Source: Bacillus sp. EB106-08-02-XG196 | Lineage (GTDB): Bacteria; Bacillota; Bacilli; Bacillales; Cytobacillaceae | Assembly: GCF_013396335.1 (NCBI RefSeq) | Contig: NZ_JABWSY010000017.1 | Span: 1-64,000, forward strand | Direction of reading: 5' to 3' | DNA: 64,000 bases | Part shown: positions 44,095-52,939 of the stretch, in pieces | Position numbering within the stretch: position 1 is the first letter of the stretch | Layout: every line of letters starts with the position of its first letter | Translations under genes and position numbers: made by a program | The notes under the pieces: model-generated | Databases searched by the model: none | Told to the model about the DNA's origin: nothing | The model's input: the letters and a program-made list of their open reading frames with translations, nothing else

Positions 44095-45803
44095 TATTGT
44101 TCACCCTCAACCAGCGGGATCATTATTTGAGAACGCACATTCATCATGCCTTTGTCTGTAATTTTGATAACAGGTGAAACCGGCAGGGACAAAGTCGAGA
44201 AAGACATTATTTCATTGCTGTTGCGATAGCCTAATCTTCTCATCGCTTGACGAACTTCCATCAATTGCGCACCTAGTTCTTGTATCGGTGCGTCACTGAT
44301 AATACCGCCCACTGGCAATGGGCAAACGGCTTGAACCTCGCCGCCTTGTACCACGACATAACCGCCTTGCATGTCCAATAATTGCTTTTGCGCGGCTACT
44401 ATATCCTCTGAGCTTGTTCCCATTACCATCAAATTATGATGATCATGGGCCCATGTAGTGGCAACAGCTCCTTTTTCATAAAGGGCTTTATCAACAAATC
44501 CATAGGCAATATCACCTGTTTTTCCATACCGCTCCATCACCACAATTAAGGCTAACCCGCTATTCTCCCAATCTAAAAATCCATCCACGACACTAACTTC
44601 ATGCTGTACATGTTCAGTAAATGTACCCACTTCCGAAATTTTAATTACGTTGACTACAGCCTTTTCAGATACTGTCACCTTAAAACGTAAATCCTCTGCT
44701 GTTAATAGCCGGCAATTCAAGGATTTATAGAAGTGTTCTGGAAAATCAGGTTTCACAGCTGGATACCTGATATCCTCTCCCTGTGTATATACCAATTTTC
44801 CATCCTTATAGACCGCGCCAATTTCAAAGCCTTCAACATCCTTCAGCAATAGAAAATCAGCTTTAAAGCCCGGGATAATCGCACCGCGGTCCTGAAATCC
44901 CATTCTTCTTGCAGGCGTATAGGTAGCACAATATATAGCTTGTTCTGCTGGCATTCCACATGAAATGGCAAGTCGAACGTTGGCATCCAAATGGCCGCTC
45001 AATAAGTCATCCGCCATCACATCGTCCGTAATAATCGCCATATATTCATAGAAATGATTTTCAACCACCACGCTGATGTTTTCAGGGGTAATGGATTTCT
45101 TTTGAAATTCTAAAAACATTCCATGGGTGATTTTCTCATAAATAGATTCAGGCGATTGATGCGTATGGTCAGCCGTTATCCCTGCATATAAAAACTTTGA
45201 TAATTCTAATCCCGAAACCCGGGGAACATGCCCTTCTAAAGGCATAAACGCCCTCTCGGTTTGAACTGTACGCAAAATCTGCCGAATCAAAGAATCTGGT
45301 TCATTGACAATGCCATTAAAGTTCATTGCTTCTCCTAATGCTATTACCTTTGGATGCTTCAAGAGCTGTTTAACTTCTTCCACACCAATAAAACCGCCCG
45401 TAGTTTCTAATTCTGGTGTTGTCGAAGGAACAGAGGAAGGAATCGCATAGAAAATATCCATGACACTTGGCTGAGAAAAGAACGCCTCCAGCCCTTCCAT
45501 CCCAAACACATTCGCAATTTCATGGGCATCTGCGATAACGGTTGTTACTCCATGGGTTAACACCGCTTCTGAAAAAATAGAAGGAGACGTCATCGAACTT
45601 TCAATATGCATGTGAATATCCATCAATCCGGGAATCAAATACTGACTTTTTGCATCAACCACTTCATCTGCCTGATAATCCTCTATTTCTTCAGCCGTTA
45701 TATAGTAAAATTTATCCTTAACAATAAATACATTTTTCTTTTCAAACCTTTTGGAAAATGTGTTAAAAACCTGGGCATTTATAATTGCTAAATCAGCCTT
45801 CAT
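44091..45803 (-). CDS. ade: adenine deaminase
   Basis: Deaminates adenine to hypoxanthine. 570 residues from the ATG at 45803 (GGGGG seven bases upstream; a frame to 45851 runs into the terminator). Metal motif GLMDIHMHIESS, ADAHEIANVFG, GHVPRVSG and the C-terminal domain with TTWAHDHHNLMVMG are characteristic of Ade. It lies behind a Pot-type transporter and an internal terminator-like hairpin. Confidence 0.93.
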   Translation of the reverse strand: MKADLAIINAQVFNTFSKRFEKKNVFIVKDKFYYITAEEIEDYQADEVVDAKSQYLIPGLMDIHMHIESSMTSPSIFSEAVLTHGVTTVIADAHEIANVFGMEGLEAFFSQPSVMDIFYAIPSSVPSTTPELETTGGFIGVEEVKQLLKHPKVIALGEAMNFNGIVNEPDSLIRQILRTVQTERAFMPLEGHVPRVSGLELSKFLYAGITADHTHQSPESIYEKITHGMFLEFQKKSITPENISVVVENHFYEYMAIITDDVMADDLLSGHLDANVRLAISCGMPAEQAIYCATYTPARRMGFQDRGAIIPGFKADFLLLKDVEGFEIGAVYKDGKLVYTQGEDIRYPAVKPDFPEHFYKSLNCRLLTAEDLRFKVTVSEKAVVNVIKISEVGTFTEHVQHEVSVVDGFLDWENSGLALIVVMERYGKTGDIAYGFVDKALYEKGAVATTWAHDHHNLMVMGTSSEDIVAAQKQLLDMQGGYVVVQGGEVQAVCPLPVGGIISDAPIQELGAQLMEVRQAMRRLGYRNSNEIMSFSTLSLPVSPVIKITDKGMMNVRSQIMIPLVEGEQY

Positions 45804-45839
45804 TGATGTTCCCCCGCCTTCTAAGTGCTTTTTAAAAGA

Positions 45840-45866
45840 GAAAAAGGCCAAGAATTATCCTTAGCC
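45840..45866 (-). terminator. terminator-like hairpin between binding protein and ade genes
   Basis: GGCTAAGGA and TTCTTGGCC pair with two G-T pairs, followed on the minus strand by TTTTTCTCTTTT. It probably allows partial read-through, giving more binding protein than deaminase. Confidence 0.7.
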
Positions 45867-45885
45867 CCTCTCCTTACTATCATTT

Positions 45886-46941
45886 CTATTTATTCAAAAT
45901 TCGATTCCATTGGTTAATCCAAGATTCCAGGTTTTGATTTACCAATAAAGAATCCACCTTTTTCGTTCTGTCTGCAATATCACCGTACGTTTTATTTTTA
46001 GCTGTTTCTTCGTTTAGTACTACATTTTTATTGGTTGGAGCTTCATTTAGGGACACTGCCGTTTTTTCCTGAACTTCCTGGCTTAATCTCCAGTCGATAT
46101 ATTTATAGGCCAAGTCCTTATTTTTGGAGTTTTTATTGATGTTGATCGTATTAAAGTTTGCGTATGTTCCAGATTCCGGTACAACATAGGCTATATCTGG
46201 ATTGGATTCCGTGATAATCGGAACAGCAAAGTCACCGACAACAGCTGCTGCAATTTCTCCTGATTGGAACATGTTTGCTAAATCAGAAGATTTGCTATAC
46301 GTTTTTACAACGTTTGGAGCTAAATTAGTGATTCCTTCAAATGCTGCTTTTCCATTATCAGTTGTAATGTCAACATTCTCGTGACCGCTTGCTACATATA
46401 GCATCGCTGGACCAAATGTTGTAGTAATATCAGGAATGGAGATTTTCCCTTTTAAAGAAGAGTCCCATAGGTCATCCCATTCCTTAATTTCTTTACCTGC
46501 TGTTTGTTTATTATAGACAATTCCAATACTGTTCAGCGTGTAGGCTGGCCCAGAACCATCTGCAGCTAAATCCTTTGCACTATCAATTAAGTTTTCCATA
46601 TTGGGAGCTTTTGAGCTGTCGATTTTTTCAAATAAATCTGCTGATACACCATCAGCCGCATTTGATTGCGACAATTCAATCACATCAACCGTTGAATTTG
46701 GATTGCTTTTCAATTTGGTTAAACGCTCAGAACTTGTACCCGTTTCTAATACAATGTCTACATTGTATTTTTCTTCGAATGGTTTAAAGACATCTTCTTG
46801 CATTTTATCTTCTTCTAATCCAAACGTTGAGATGATCAATGTTTGTTTTTCCTTACTTGCCTCATTGTCTCCGCCGCCGCATGCAGCCAGGATACTAGCC
46901 GTAACTAAACCTAAGCTAACTAAACCTAATTTCTTTTTCAT
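45886..46941 (-). CDS. PotD-type ABC transporter substrate-binding lipoprotein
   Basis: 351 residues; lipobox LAAC followed by GGGDNEASKEK, then a spermidine/putrescine-type binding fold (TLIISTFGLEEDKMQEDVFK, FEEKYNVDIVLETG, KGKISIPDI). PotD relatives bind polyamines, but many family members bind other substrates. Gene order with two deaminase genes suggests a purine or purine-derived nucleoside as ligand; polyamine remains possible. Confidence 0.88.
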   Translation of the reverse strand: MKKKLGLVSLGLVTASILAACGGGDNEASKEKQTLIISTFGLEEDKMQEDVFKPFEEKYNVDIVLETGTSSERLTKLKSNPNSTVDVIELSQSNAADGVSADLFEKIDSSKAPNMENLIDSAKDLAADGSGPAYTLNSIGIVYNKQTAGKEIKEWDDLWDSSLKGKISIPDITTTFGPAMLYVASGHENVDITTDNGKAAFEGITNLAPNVVKTYSKSSDLANMFQSGEIAAAVVGDFAVPIITESNPDIAYVVPESGTYANFNTININKNSKNKDLAYKYIDWRLSQEVQEKTAVSLNEAPTNKNVVLNEETAKNKTYGDIADRTKKVDSLLVNQNLESWINQWNRILNK

Positions 46942-46967
46942 TTTGTTCTCCCTCTTTCTTAGTTGAT

Positions 46968-48008
46968 TTAAACGATGATTAGTTTGTGAGTTGGAATAGA
47001 TAATGTAACAGCGTCTCCAACTTGATAGACCTCATCATCTGCTTTATTTGCGAGTAATGTACCAATAGGTGTTTCAACTTCATATTGGTAAGACTTGCCT
47101 AGGAACGTGCGGACCTTTATAATCCCTGACACTGTATTATCTGTATTCTGTTTGGTTCCTGCCGTAATCTCAATATCATCTGGACGGATGGTTCCTTTAT
47201 GCTTTCCTGGTTCCCATTTGCGAGTACTTTGGAAAACTGTTCCATCAACAGCTTTATACTGCCATTCTTCTGTTGGGGTTAAATCAAAGAAGTTCTCAAA
47301 TCCGATAAAACGAGCCACAAACTCCGTCCTTGGATTTTTATAAATTTCTTCAGGTGTGTCGAACTGTTCGATTATCCCTTTATTCATAACCGCAACCCTG
47401 TCTGAAATGGAAAAACATTCCTCTTGATCATGCGTAACAAACACAGATGTTATGCCTAATTGCCTTTGAATCCGTTTAATTTCGATACGCATCGCCAAAC
47501 GCAATTTAGCATCTAAGTTGCTTAATGGTTCATCTAATAACAATAATTTTGGTTCAATGACTAAGGCGCGCGCTAAAGCCACACGTTGTCTCTGCCCGCC
47601 TGAAAGTTGTTTCGGATAGCGATCACCAAGCTCTTCTAAGCCTGTAATCGCCAAAATATCTTTTACCTTCTTGTCGATAACATTCTTTTTTTCCTTGCGC
47701 AGTTTTAAGCCGAATGCGACATTTTCCTTAATCGTTAGATGTGGAAACAATGCATAGCTTTGGAATACCATTCCAAATTCACGTTTATGAACGGGCACCT
47801 TTGTTAAGTTTTGAGTATCAACAAGGAACTCGCCATCATTCGGCTCAATTAACCCGGCAATGACGCGTAAAGTGGTTGTTTTCCCGCATCCTGATGGACC
47901 CAACAAGGAAACCAATTCACCTTTTTCGATTGATAAATTTAAATCTTTTAAAATGTTGGCTTTATTGTCATAACTAACACGAATATCTTTTAATTCAACA
48001 TAGGACAT
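46968..48008 (-). CDS. PotA-type ABC transporter ATP-binding protein
   Basis: 346 residues. Walker A GPSGCGKTTTLR, signature LSGGQRQRVALARAL, Walker B LLLLDEPLSNLDAKLR and a C-terminal TOBE-like domain (TIRPDDIEI, VRTFLGKSYQYEVETP) place it in the PotA/MalK class. It serves the two permeases encoded upstream. Confidence 0.92.
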   Translation of the reverse strand: MSYVELKDIRVSYDNKANILKDLNLSIEKGELVSLLGPSGCGKTTTLRVIAGLIEPNDGEFLVDTQNLTKVPVHKREFGMVFQSYALFPHLTIKENVAFGLKLRKEKKNVIDKKVKDILAITGLEELGDRYPKQLSGGQRQRVALARALVIEPKLLLLDEPLSNLDAKLRLAMRIEIKRIQRQLGITSVFVTHDQEECFSISDRVAVMNKGIIEQFDTPEEIYKNPRTEFVARFIGFENFFDLTPTEEWQYKAVDGTVFQSTRKWEPGKHKGTIRPDDIEITAGTKQNTDNTVSGIIKVRTFLGKSYQYEVETPIGTLLANKADDEVYQVGDAVTLSIPTHKLIIV

Positions 48009-48050
48009 AATGCTGTTTTACCCCCTTCGATGTTAACATCCTGGTTGTTC

Positions 48051-48830
48051 CTATGAAATACTTGCTAATCCTAACGTTTTCTCAATAACATACATTAGAA
48101 CAATCGTACCAAGCATTAAAATAACTGATAAAGCAGATACAGATGGATCATAGTTATATTCTATATAATTCATCAAGCTAGTTGGCAGCATACTTACACC
48201 TGGTCCTGATAAAAACTGTGATACAGGTATATTGTTGAAAGAATTAATGAATGCCAACATGAAGGAAGCAAAAATCCCAGAAGTAATGTTCGGTAATACC
48301 ACTTTTATAAATGCTTGTAATTTTGTACATCCTAACGTCCACGAAACTTCTTCAATTGAAAAATCAAGCTGCTCAATTGTTGAACCAACCACCCGAATAA
48401 TATAAGGCAGGCAAATCAAGAAATGTCCTAAAAACAATCCTTGGATAATAGGAAATTGAAACTTAATGACAATAAATTGATACATAGCATATCCAACTAC
48501 CAAGCCTGGTACAATCGTAGGAGAAAGGAAAAAACTCTTTATCCACTTCCGTCCCAACACGCTGTGACGTGCCAAAGAATAAGCAGCTGGAACGCCAATA
48601 ATTAATGCCAAGAGAGTCGCAAAAAAAGCTACTTGCAGACTAAGAAAAAAGCTGTCCATAAATGCTTCATTGTTAAATACTTTACTATACCATTCAAGAG
48701 TAAAACCTTTAATTGGGAATTGAATGGTTGAGTTTGTTCCAAAAGAGGTCACTATGATAATGAGCAAAGGAACTATCAGAAAGGCAAAAACTAGTCCAGC
48801 AAAGATTTTTAAACCGATTTTTTTACGCAT
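48051..48830 (-). CDS. PotC-type ABC transporter permease
   Basis: 259 residues with six helices and the EAA motif EEVSWTLGCTKLQAFIKVVLPNI. Start at 48830 (MRKKIGLKIF), overlapping the preceding permease gene by eight bases; a longer frame to 48863 lies inside that gene. Forms the channel with the PotB-type subunit. Confidence 0.9.
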   Translation of the reverse strand: MRKKIGLKIFAGLVFAFLIVPLLIIIVTSFGTNSTIQFPIKGFTLEWYSKVFNNEAFMDSFFLSLQVAFFATLLALIIGVPAAYSLARHSVLGRKWIKSFFLSPTIVPGLVVGYAMYQFIVIKFQFPIIQGLFLGHFLICLPYIIRVVGSTIEQLDFSIEEVSWTLGCTKLQAFIKVVLPNITSGIFASFMLAFINSFNNIPVSQFLSGPGVSMLPTSLMNYIEYNYDPSVSALSVILMLGTIVLMYVIEKTLGLASIS

Positions 48831-49659
48831 TTGCCTCACCTCGTCTATCCATGCGTCCTGCAATCCAGCTGAATAACTTCATCACGATTAAAGTCACCAC
48901 AATCATAATTAAGGCAATGACACTTGCACCTTGCCAGTTTCCTAATGCAGTTGCACTTTGATATAAGAAGGTAGCTAACATGATGTTTCGATTTCCGCCC
49001 AATAATTGCGGGGTTGTATAAGCTGTCAAGCTTCCTGTGAAAACTAAAATACTGCCAACAATAATCCCCGGTAAACTTAATGGCAGGATAACCTTCACAA
49101 AAGCAAGCAAGCGATTGGCACCTAATGTTTCCGCTGCTTCCATAATTTCAGAGTCAATATTCTCTAAAATTCCCACTAACGTAATGACCATTAATGGCAG
49201 GAAGAGATACACAGAGCCAATGATAATGGCGAATTCTGTATAAAGCATGGTTAGCGGTTTAGATAGCAGGCCAATATTCATCAAAGTATTATTTAAAATA
49301 CCGTCTTGTCCCAAAATTGTAATCCACGCAAAACTCCTTACTACGGAATTCGTTAACAATGGAAACAATGTAATCGACATTAACAGGCCGCGCCATTTTT
49401 TCGGACTTTGAGAAATGTAGTAGGCAGTCGGAACTCCCAGCACTACACAAATCACAGTGGCAATTAGTGAAATCTTTATCGTCCGCCAAAAAATACCAAA
49501 ATTATATTCATCCAAGAAGAACGAAGTATAATTCGAAAAGGTGAACCCTCCATTAAAGAACGTTGGAAAAATGATGGAAATAAGGGGTAACACCAAAAAT
49601 AAAATCAAAAGAATTAATCCTGGAGCCAAGATGAGATAAGGTACTCTTCGCTGCGTCAT
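48823..49659 (-). CDS. PotB-type ABC transporter permease
   Basis: 278 residues with six helices and the EAA motif MEAAETLGANRLLAFVKVILPL. The ATG at 49659, six bases after GAGG, is preferred to a TTG at 49683. First gene of an operon running potB-potC-potA-potD-ade-deaminase, driven by the promoter at 49751-49779. Confidence 0.9.
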   Translation of the reverse strand: MTQRRVPYLILAPGLILLILFLVLPLISIIFPTFFNGGFTFSNYTSFFLDEYNFGIFWRTIKISLIATVICVVLGVPTAYYISQSPKKWRGLLMSITLFPLLTNSVVRSFAWITILGQDGILNNTLMNIGLLSKPLTMLYTEFAIIIGSVYLFLPLMVITLVGILENIDSEIMEAAETLGANRLLAFVKVILPLSLPGIIVGSILVFTGSLTAYTTPQLLGGNRNIMLATFLYQSATALGNWQGASVIALIMIVVTLIVMKLFSWIAGRMDRRGEANA

Positions 49660-49750
49660 ATCTGGCCTCACTTTCCAATTCAAAAAGTATTATTGAATGA
49701 TAATTAACACCAGACAAGAATCCGGTTTTATCTATCACTCACAAGTTAAG

Positions 49751-49779
49751 ATTATAATAAATAATTATCTATTTGGCAA
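49751..49779 (-). promoter_or_regulatory. promoter of the transporter-deaminase operon
   Basis: TTGCCA (49774-49779), a 17-base spacer and TATAAT (49751-49756). It lies about 90 bases before the first gene, leaving an untranslated leader with no fold that I recognise. Confidence 0.8.
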
Positions 49780-49974
49780 CGCAAAAGACGAATAATATTT
49801 CACCCTTTTGATTAAACGTTCGCAAACTATCAAGAAATAGTAGATAAGTACGTAATTTCAAGTTGTGTTGAATGCGTTTTCACGAACAATGATACAAAAG
49901 AACAAATGTAGTTAGGGCGTCATATATAATATTTCCTAATTTAAGTATTTGTATCATCTTTGTCTAAAAAAATA

Positions 49975-50036
49975 ACTCCGGTTACCAATACCGGAGTCAG
50001 GCTGTCGAGAAACTCTCGACAGTCTTTTATTTTGGC
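49975..50036. repeat. left two-hairpin boundary motif
   Basis: ACTCCGGT-TACCAAT-ACCGGAGT followed by CTGTCGAGA-AAC-TCTCGACAG and a T-rich tract. The second hairpin looks like a terminator on the plus strand. An inverted relative is at 50701-50759. Confidence 0.8.
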
Positions 50037-50094
50037 TCTTCTCTAATAGAATGTTGTTTTTTGTATACAAACGGACCGTTCCTTTCCTCTACAT

Positions 50095-50129
50095 CCCGCA
50101 GGAGTCAAGCACCTTTCGCTCCAATCCAC
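50095..50129 (-). repeat. truncated copy of the GC-rich repeat
   Basis: On the minus strand, GTGGATTGGAGCGAAAGGTG then CTTGACTCCTGCGGG matches the first 35 bases of the 131-bp repeat at 50508-50638, in opposite orientation. Confidence 0.75.
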
Positions 50130-50248
50130 TCCTTGCTATCAATATTGATAATGGCACAATCTTTCAGAAAAGAAGACTTTATTTTCATTTACGATTCACC
50201 GCGTTAATTCGGTATAATATAATTAATATTAATTGGACGGTGGATTAA

Positions 50249-50380
50249 ATGTTTAAGCCGAAAAAAGAGATACAAAATGAAGCAGAATTTGTTTTTATTG
50301 ATGATTTGGTGCCACAAGATCATCTTCTGAGAAAAGTTGATAAATACATAGACATTTCTTTTATTCCTTCGCTCTTGTAG
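50249..50380 (+). pseudogene. IS1182-type transposase, N-terminal remnant
   Basis: A 43-codon frame starting MFKPKKEIQNEAEFVFIDDL and continuing VPQDHLLRKVDKYIDISFI matches the conserved N-terminus of IS1182-family transposases, which are about ten times longer. It stops at TAG right after SLL, and no continuation follows in any frame. The upstream ATTAATATTAATTGGACGG may be part of the element's left end. Confidence 0.8.
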
Positions 50381-50445
50381 GTTACGGGGGTTGCATAATG
50401 CGAGTGAACAAGTGTTGCTCACCGCAGCATGCCAAAACATGAAAA

Positions 50446-50489
50446 AATTGCCACACACTTAACGAGACTAGAGAAAGTGTGTGGCAATT
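50446..50489. terminator. perfect 15-bp inverted repeat inside the island
   Basis: AATTGCCACACACTT and AAGTGTGTGGCAATT with a 13-14 base loop. It resembles a terminator but has no T run; possibly a trace of another element. Confidence 0.6.
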
Positions 50490-50507
50490 CTAATTTAATG
50501 CTCCCCT

Positions 50508-50638
50508 GTTGATTGGAGCGGAAGGTGCGAAGACTCCTGCGGGAGTACGGGGCAGGGGGAGACCCCGCAGGCGCTTCAGCGCCGAGGAGGCTCCCCGGCA
50601 CGCCCGCGGAAAGCGAAGCACCTGGAGTGGAAATCAAC
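50508..50638. repeat. 131-bp GC-rich Bacillus-type interspersed repeat
   Basis: It starts GTTGATTGGAGCGGAAGG and ends GGAGTGGAAATCAAC, so the outer seven bases are inverted repeats. Inside are GACTCCTGCGGGAGT, GGGGAGACCCCGC and GGCGCTTCAGCGCC palindromes, giving a strongly folded, about 65-70% GC block in a low-GC genome. The type is common in Bacillus genomes. Open frames through it are a composition effect. Confidence 0.85.
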
Positions 50639-50700
50639 AGGCCATTAAGCAGGCACGAATTTTTTTAAAAATCGTAGGTTAGACTCTGATAAAATATAAA

Positions 50701-50759
50701 ATTGCCGAGAAAAATACCCTTTCTCGACAATCTGACTCCGGTTACCAATACCGGAGTCA
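50701..50759. repeat. right two-hairpin boundary motif
   Basis: ATTGCCGAGAAAAATACCC, then TTTCTCGACAAT, then GACTCCGGT-TACCAAT-ACCGGAGTC: the reverse-complement arrangement of the left boundary. Confidence 0.8.
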
Positions 50760-50822
50760 CTTTATTAAACAACTATAGTTACTGTATACATAGCTCTGTC
50801 ATTTGAAGCTTTTATAAAAAAT

Positions 50823-50863
50823 ATTATATATAATTTAATGACTTGTATTAAAATTATATATAA
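50823..50863. promoter_or_regulatory. candidate operators of the GntR regulator
   Basis: ATTATATATAAT (50823-50834, perfect palindrome) and ATTATATATAAA (50853-50864), 30 bases apart, lie just before the regulator gene. A similar run ATATATAATATATAATATA stands at about 51611-51629 before the amidohydrolase it probably controls. Confidence 0.5.
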
Positions 50864-50882
50864 AAAGTATTGGGGTTATTGT

Positions 50883-51530
50883 ATGAATGACTATTTATCG
50901 TTAAAAGATCATGTATATAAATACATCGTTGAGCAGATTAATAACGGGAATCTGATTGCTGGCAGCAAGGTCAATGAAAATGCGATTGGTGAAAGTTTGA
51001 AAGTCAGCAGGACACCCGTAAGAGAGGCGCTCATACAGCTTTCTTCAGAGGGGATATTAGAAAATGTCCCAAGAAAGGGCTTCGTGATAAAAAAGCTTTC
51101 AACGGAAGAAGCAAAAGAAAACTATTTTATCATTGGTGCATTGGATGGCTTGGCTGCTACATTAGCCGCTCCGCTTTTAACGGAGAAACACATAAGAGAA
51201 ATGGAGTTCTATATTCAGAGTATTGATCTAGCAATAAATACAGAGAATTTCGAAATGTATCATAAAATGCAGGAAGCTTTCCATGGTGTCTATCTATCGG
51301 TCTGTCCCAACAAAAACCTCGTAGACCTGCTGTTACAATATAAAAAGAAGTTTTTAAAAAACTTTGTTGCTGCTGATCAGACGGAATGGTTAAAGAAGGC
51401 GCTTTTAGAAACAAATAATGAGCACAGAAAGATGATGGAACTATTAAGAAACGGCGACTTTGCTGATTTAGAAAGGTTCATGAGAGACGTGCATTGGAAT
51501 ATTAACAAAGGAGAAGTAATACCTTTGTAG
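50883..51530 (+). CDS. GntR-family regulator with FCD domain
   Basis: 215 residues. N-terminal winged helix-turn-helix (LKDHVYKYIVEQINNGNLIA, ESLKVSRTPVREALIQLSSE) followed by an FCD ligand-binding domain of about 140 residues (FEMYHKMQEAFHGVYLSVC, NEHRKMMELLRNGD). The ATG at 50883 gives the family's normal N-terminus; the frame opens at 50838 but through the operator. It probably represses itself and the plus-strand catabolic genes downstream; the ligand is unknown. Confidence 0.88.
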   Translation: MNDYLSLKDHVYKYIVEQINNGNLIAGSKVNENAIGESLKVSRTPVREALIQLSSEGILENVPRKGFVIKKLSTEEAKENYFIIGALDGLAATLAAPLLTEKHIREMEFYIQSIDLAINTENFEMYHKMQEAFHGVYLSVCPNKNLVDLLLQYKKKFLKNFVAADQTEWLKKALLETNNEHRKMMELLRNGDFADLERFMRDVHWNINKGEVIPL

Positions 51531-51563
51531 GATTAGAAATATTAACTAACGCAATGAAGAATT

Positions 51564-51597
51564 ATTCTGTCTTATTGAAGACAGAATATTTTTTTTA
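51564..51597 (+). terminator. terminator of the GntR gene
   Basis: ATTCTGTCTT-ATTG-AAGACAGAAT followed by a run of eight T. Confidence 0.88.
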
Positions 51598-51743
51598 TTG
51601 AAAACAATAAAATATATAATATATAATATACATTATTCACAAAAAATTAATAATTTCAGTTTTAAAAAATCAAAATTAGATAACTGAGGAAAAATAGATC
51701 AGTAAAGTAAGACAACGAATTTATATATAGGGAGTTAGATTGT

Positions 51744-52859
51744 ATGGAAAATAAAAACTTTGAATTAGCGAAACAATTACGTCATGAATTGCATCAACAT
51801 CCAGAACTCTCAAATGAGGAAGTATGGACAAAACAACATTTAATGAACTTTTTGAAAACGAATACAAAATTAGAAATTATTGACAAGGGCACTTGGTTCT
51901 ACGCTGCCTACCGTACAGGTCAAGATAAAAAGAACCTAGCGTTCCGTGCGGATTATGATGCTCTTCCGATGGATGAAAGCATTGACCTCCCACATGGTTC
52001 CCAATTCACTGGAAAGGCCCATAAATGCGGGCATGATGGCCACGCAGCAACATTAGCCGGATTTGCTCTTGAAATCGATCAAAAAGGCGCCGATAAAAAC
52101 ATCTTTTTCCTCTTCCAGCCAGCTGAGGAAACGGGAGATGGTGCTATCCAATGTATCGATCTAATCAAGGAAGAGAACATCGACGAAATTTTCGGATACC
52201 ACAACATGAGCGGCTTCCCTTTTAAGTCTGTAAATGTCATTGATGGAACAGCTCACTTTGCATCTAAAGGAATGACCATTCATCTAGAAGGTGCTCCTGC
52301 TCATGCCAGTCAGCCTGAGGATGGGAGAAATCCCTCTTTTGCGATTGCAAACGTGATTAGTGCTATTCCTGAATTCATTTCTCCTTCTAAAAACAAGGGG
52401 CTAGTACTTTGCACGGTAGTTCAGGTTGCCATTGGAGAAAGAGCCTTCGGTTTATCCGCAAGCAAAGGGGACTTACGCTTAACCATTCGTGCTTTATATG
52501 AAGCTGAATTGGAAAGGCTTCAAAAAAATCTCGAAGATTTCGCTAAAGCTCAAGCACAGGAATATGGTTTGGAGGTCAGCTTCTCTTACAACGATGAGTT
52601 CCCTGAAACGGTAAACCATAAAGAGAGCTCGGATAAGATCCGCCAGGTTGCTAGAGCAAAGGGAATGCAGTTACTTGAAATGAAAGAAGCATTACGTGGC
52701 TCCGAGGACTACGGCCACTATACGAAGTTGACAAAGGGTTCATACTTCTATATGGGTAATGGGGAAAACTATCCCCAAGTCCATACGTATGAATACGACT
52801 TCCGTGATGAACTCATTGAAACTGGAGTTGAGCTTTTCAAAGGACTCGCTGAACTGTAG
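51744..52859 (+). CDS. M20 family amidohydrolase
   Basis: 371-residue zinc amidohydrolase of the hippurate/IAA-amino acid hydrolase group. Metal motifs HKCGHDGHAATLAG, QPAEETGDGA and GSEDYGHYT; the dimerisation domain holds HASQPEDGRNP. No signal peptide. The first gene after the GntR terminator, it pairs with a second M20 enzyme and an MFS carrier, suggesting uptake and hydrolysis of an N-acylated amino acid or amide. Confidence 0.88.
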   Translation: MENKNFELAKQLRHELHQHPELSNEEVWTKQHLMNFLKTNTKLEIIDKGTWFYAAYRTGQDKKNLAFRADYDALPMDESIDLPHGSQFTGKAHKCGHDGHAATLAGFALEIDQKGADKNIFFLFQPAEETGDGAIQCIDLIKEENIDEIFGYHNMSGFPFKSVNVIDGTAHFASKGMTIHLEGAPAHASQPEDGRNPSFAIANVISAIPEFISPSKNKGLVLCTVVQVAIGERAFGLSASKGDLRLTIRALYEAELERLQKNLEDFAKAQAQEYGLEVSFSYNDEFPETVNHKESSDKIRQVARAKGMQLLEMKEALRGSEDYGHYTKLTKGSYFYMGNGENYPQVHTYEYDFRDELIETGVELFKGLAEL

Positions 52860-52939
52860 GAAGAACTCTATTCTTCTATTCAGTGAATTGATTAGGGAAG
52901 TTAGTCATTAAAACAAAAGAAAACGGGGGATGGTGTAAT

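Larger units (their letters stand above)
49974..50759. mobile_element. degenerate insertion-sequence island
   Basis: A 786-bp gene-free stretch between two operons that point away from each other. Its ends carry inverted copies of a two-hairpin motif; between them lie a truncated GC-rich repeat, an IS1182-like transposase remnant, a perfect hairpin and a full GC-rich repeat. It reads as nested, decayed insertions. No intact transposase. Confidence 0.75.

Noticed and set aside
50419..50637. 72-residue reading frame on the minus strand
   Set aside because: It lies inside the GC-rich repeat, where stop codons are rare by composition, and has no ribosome binding site.
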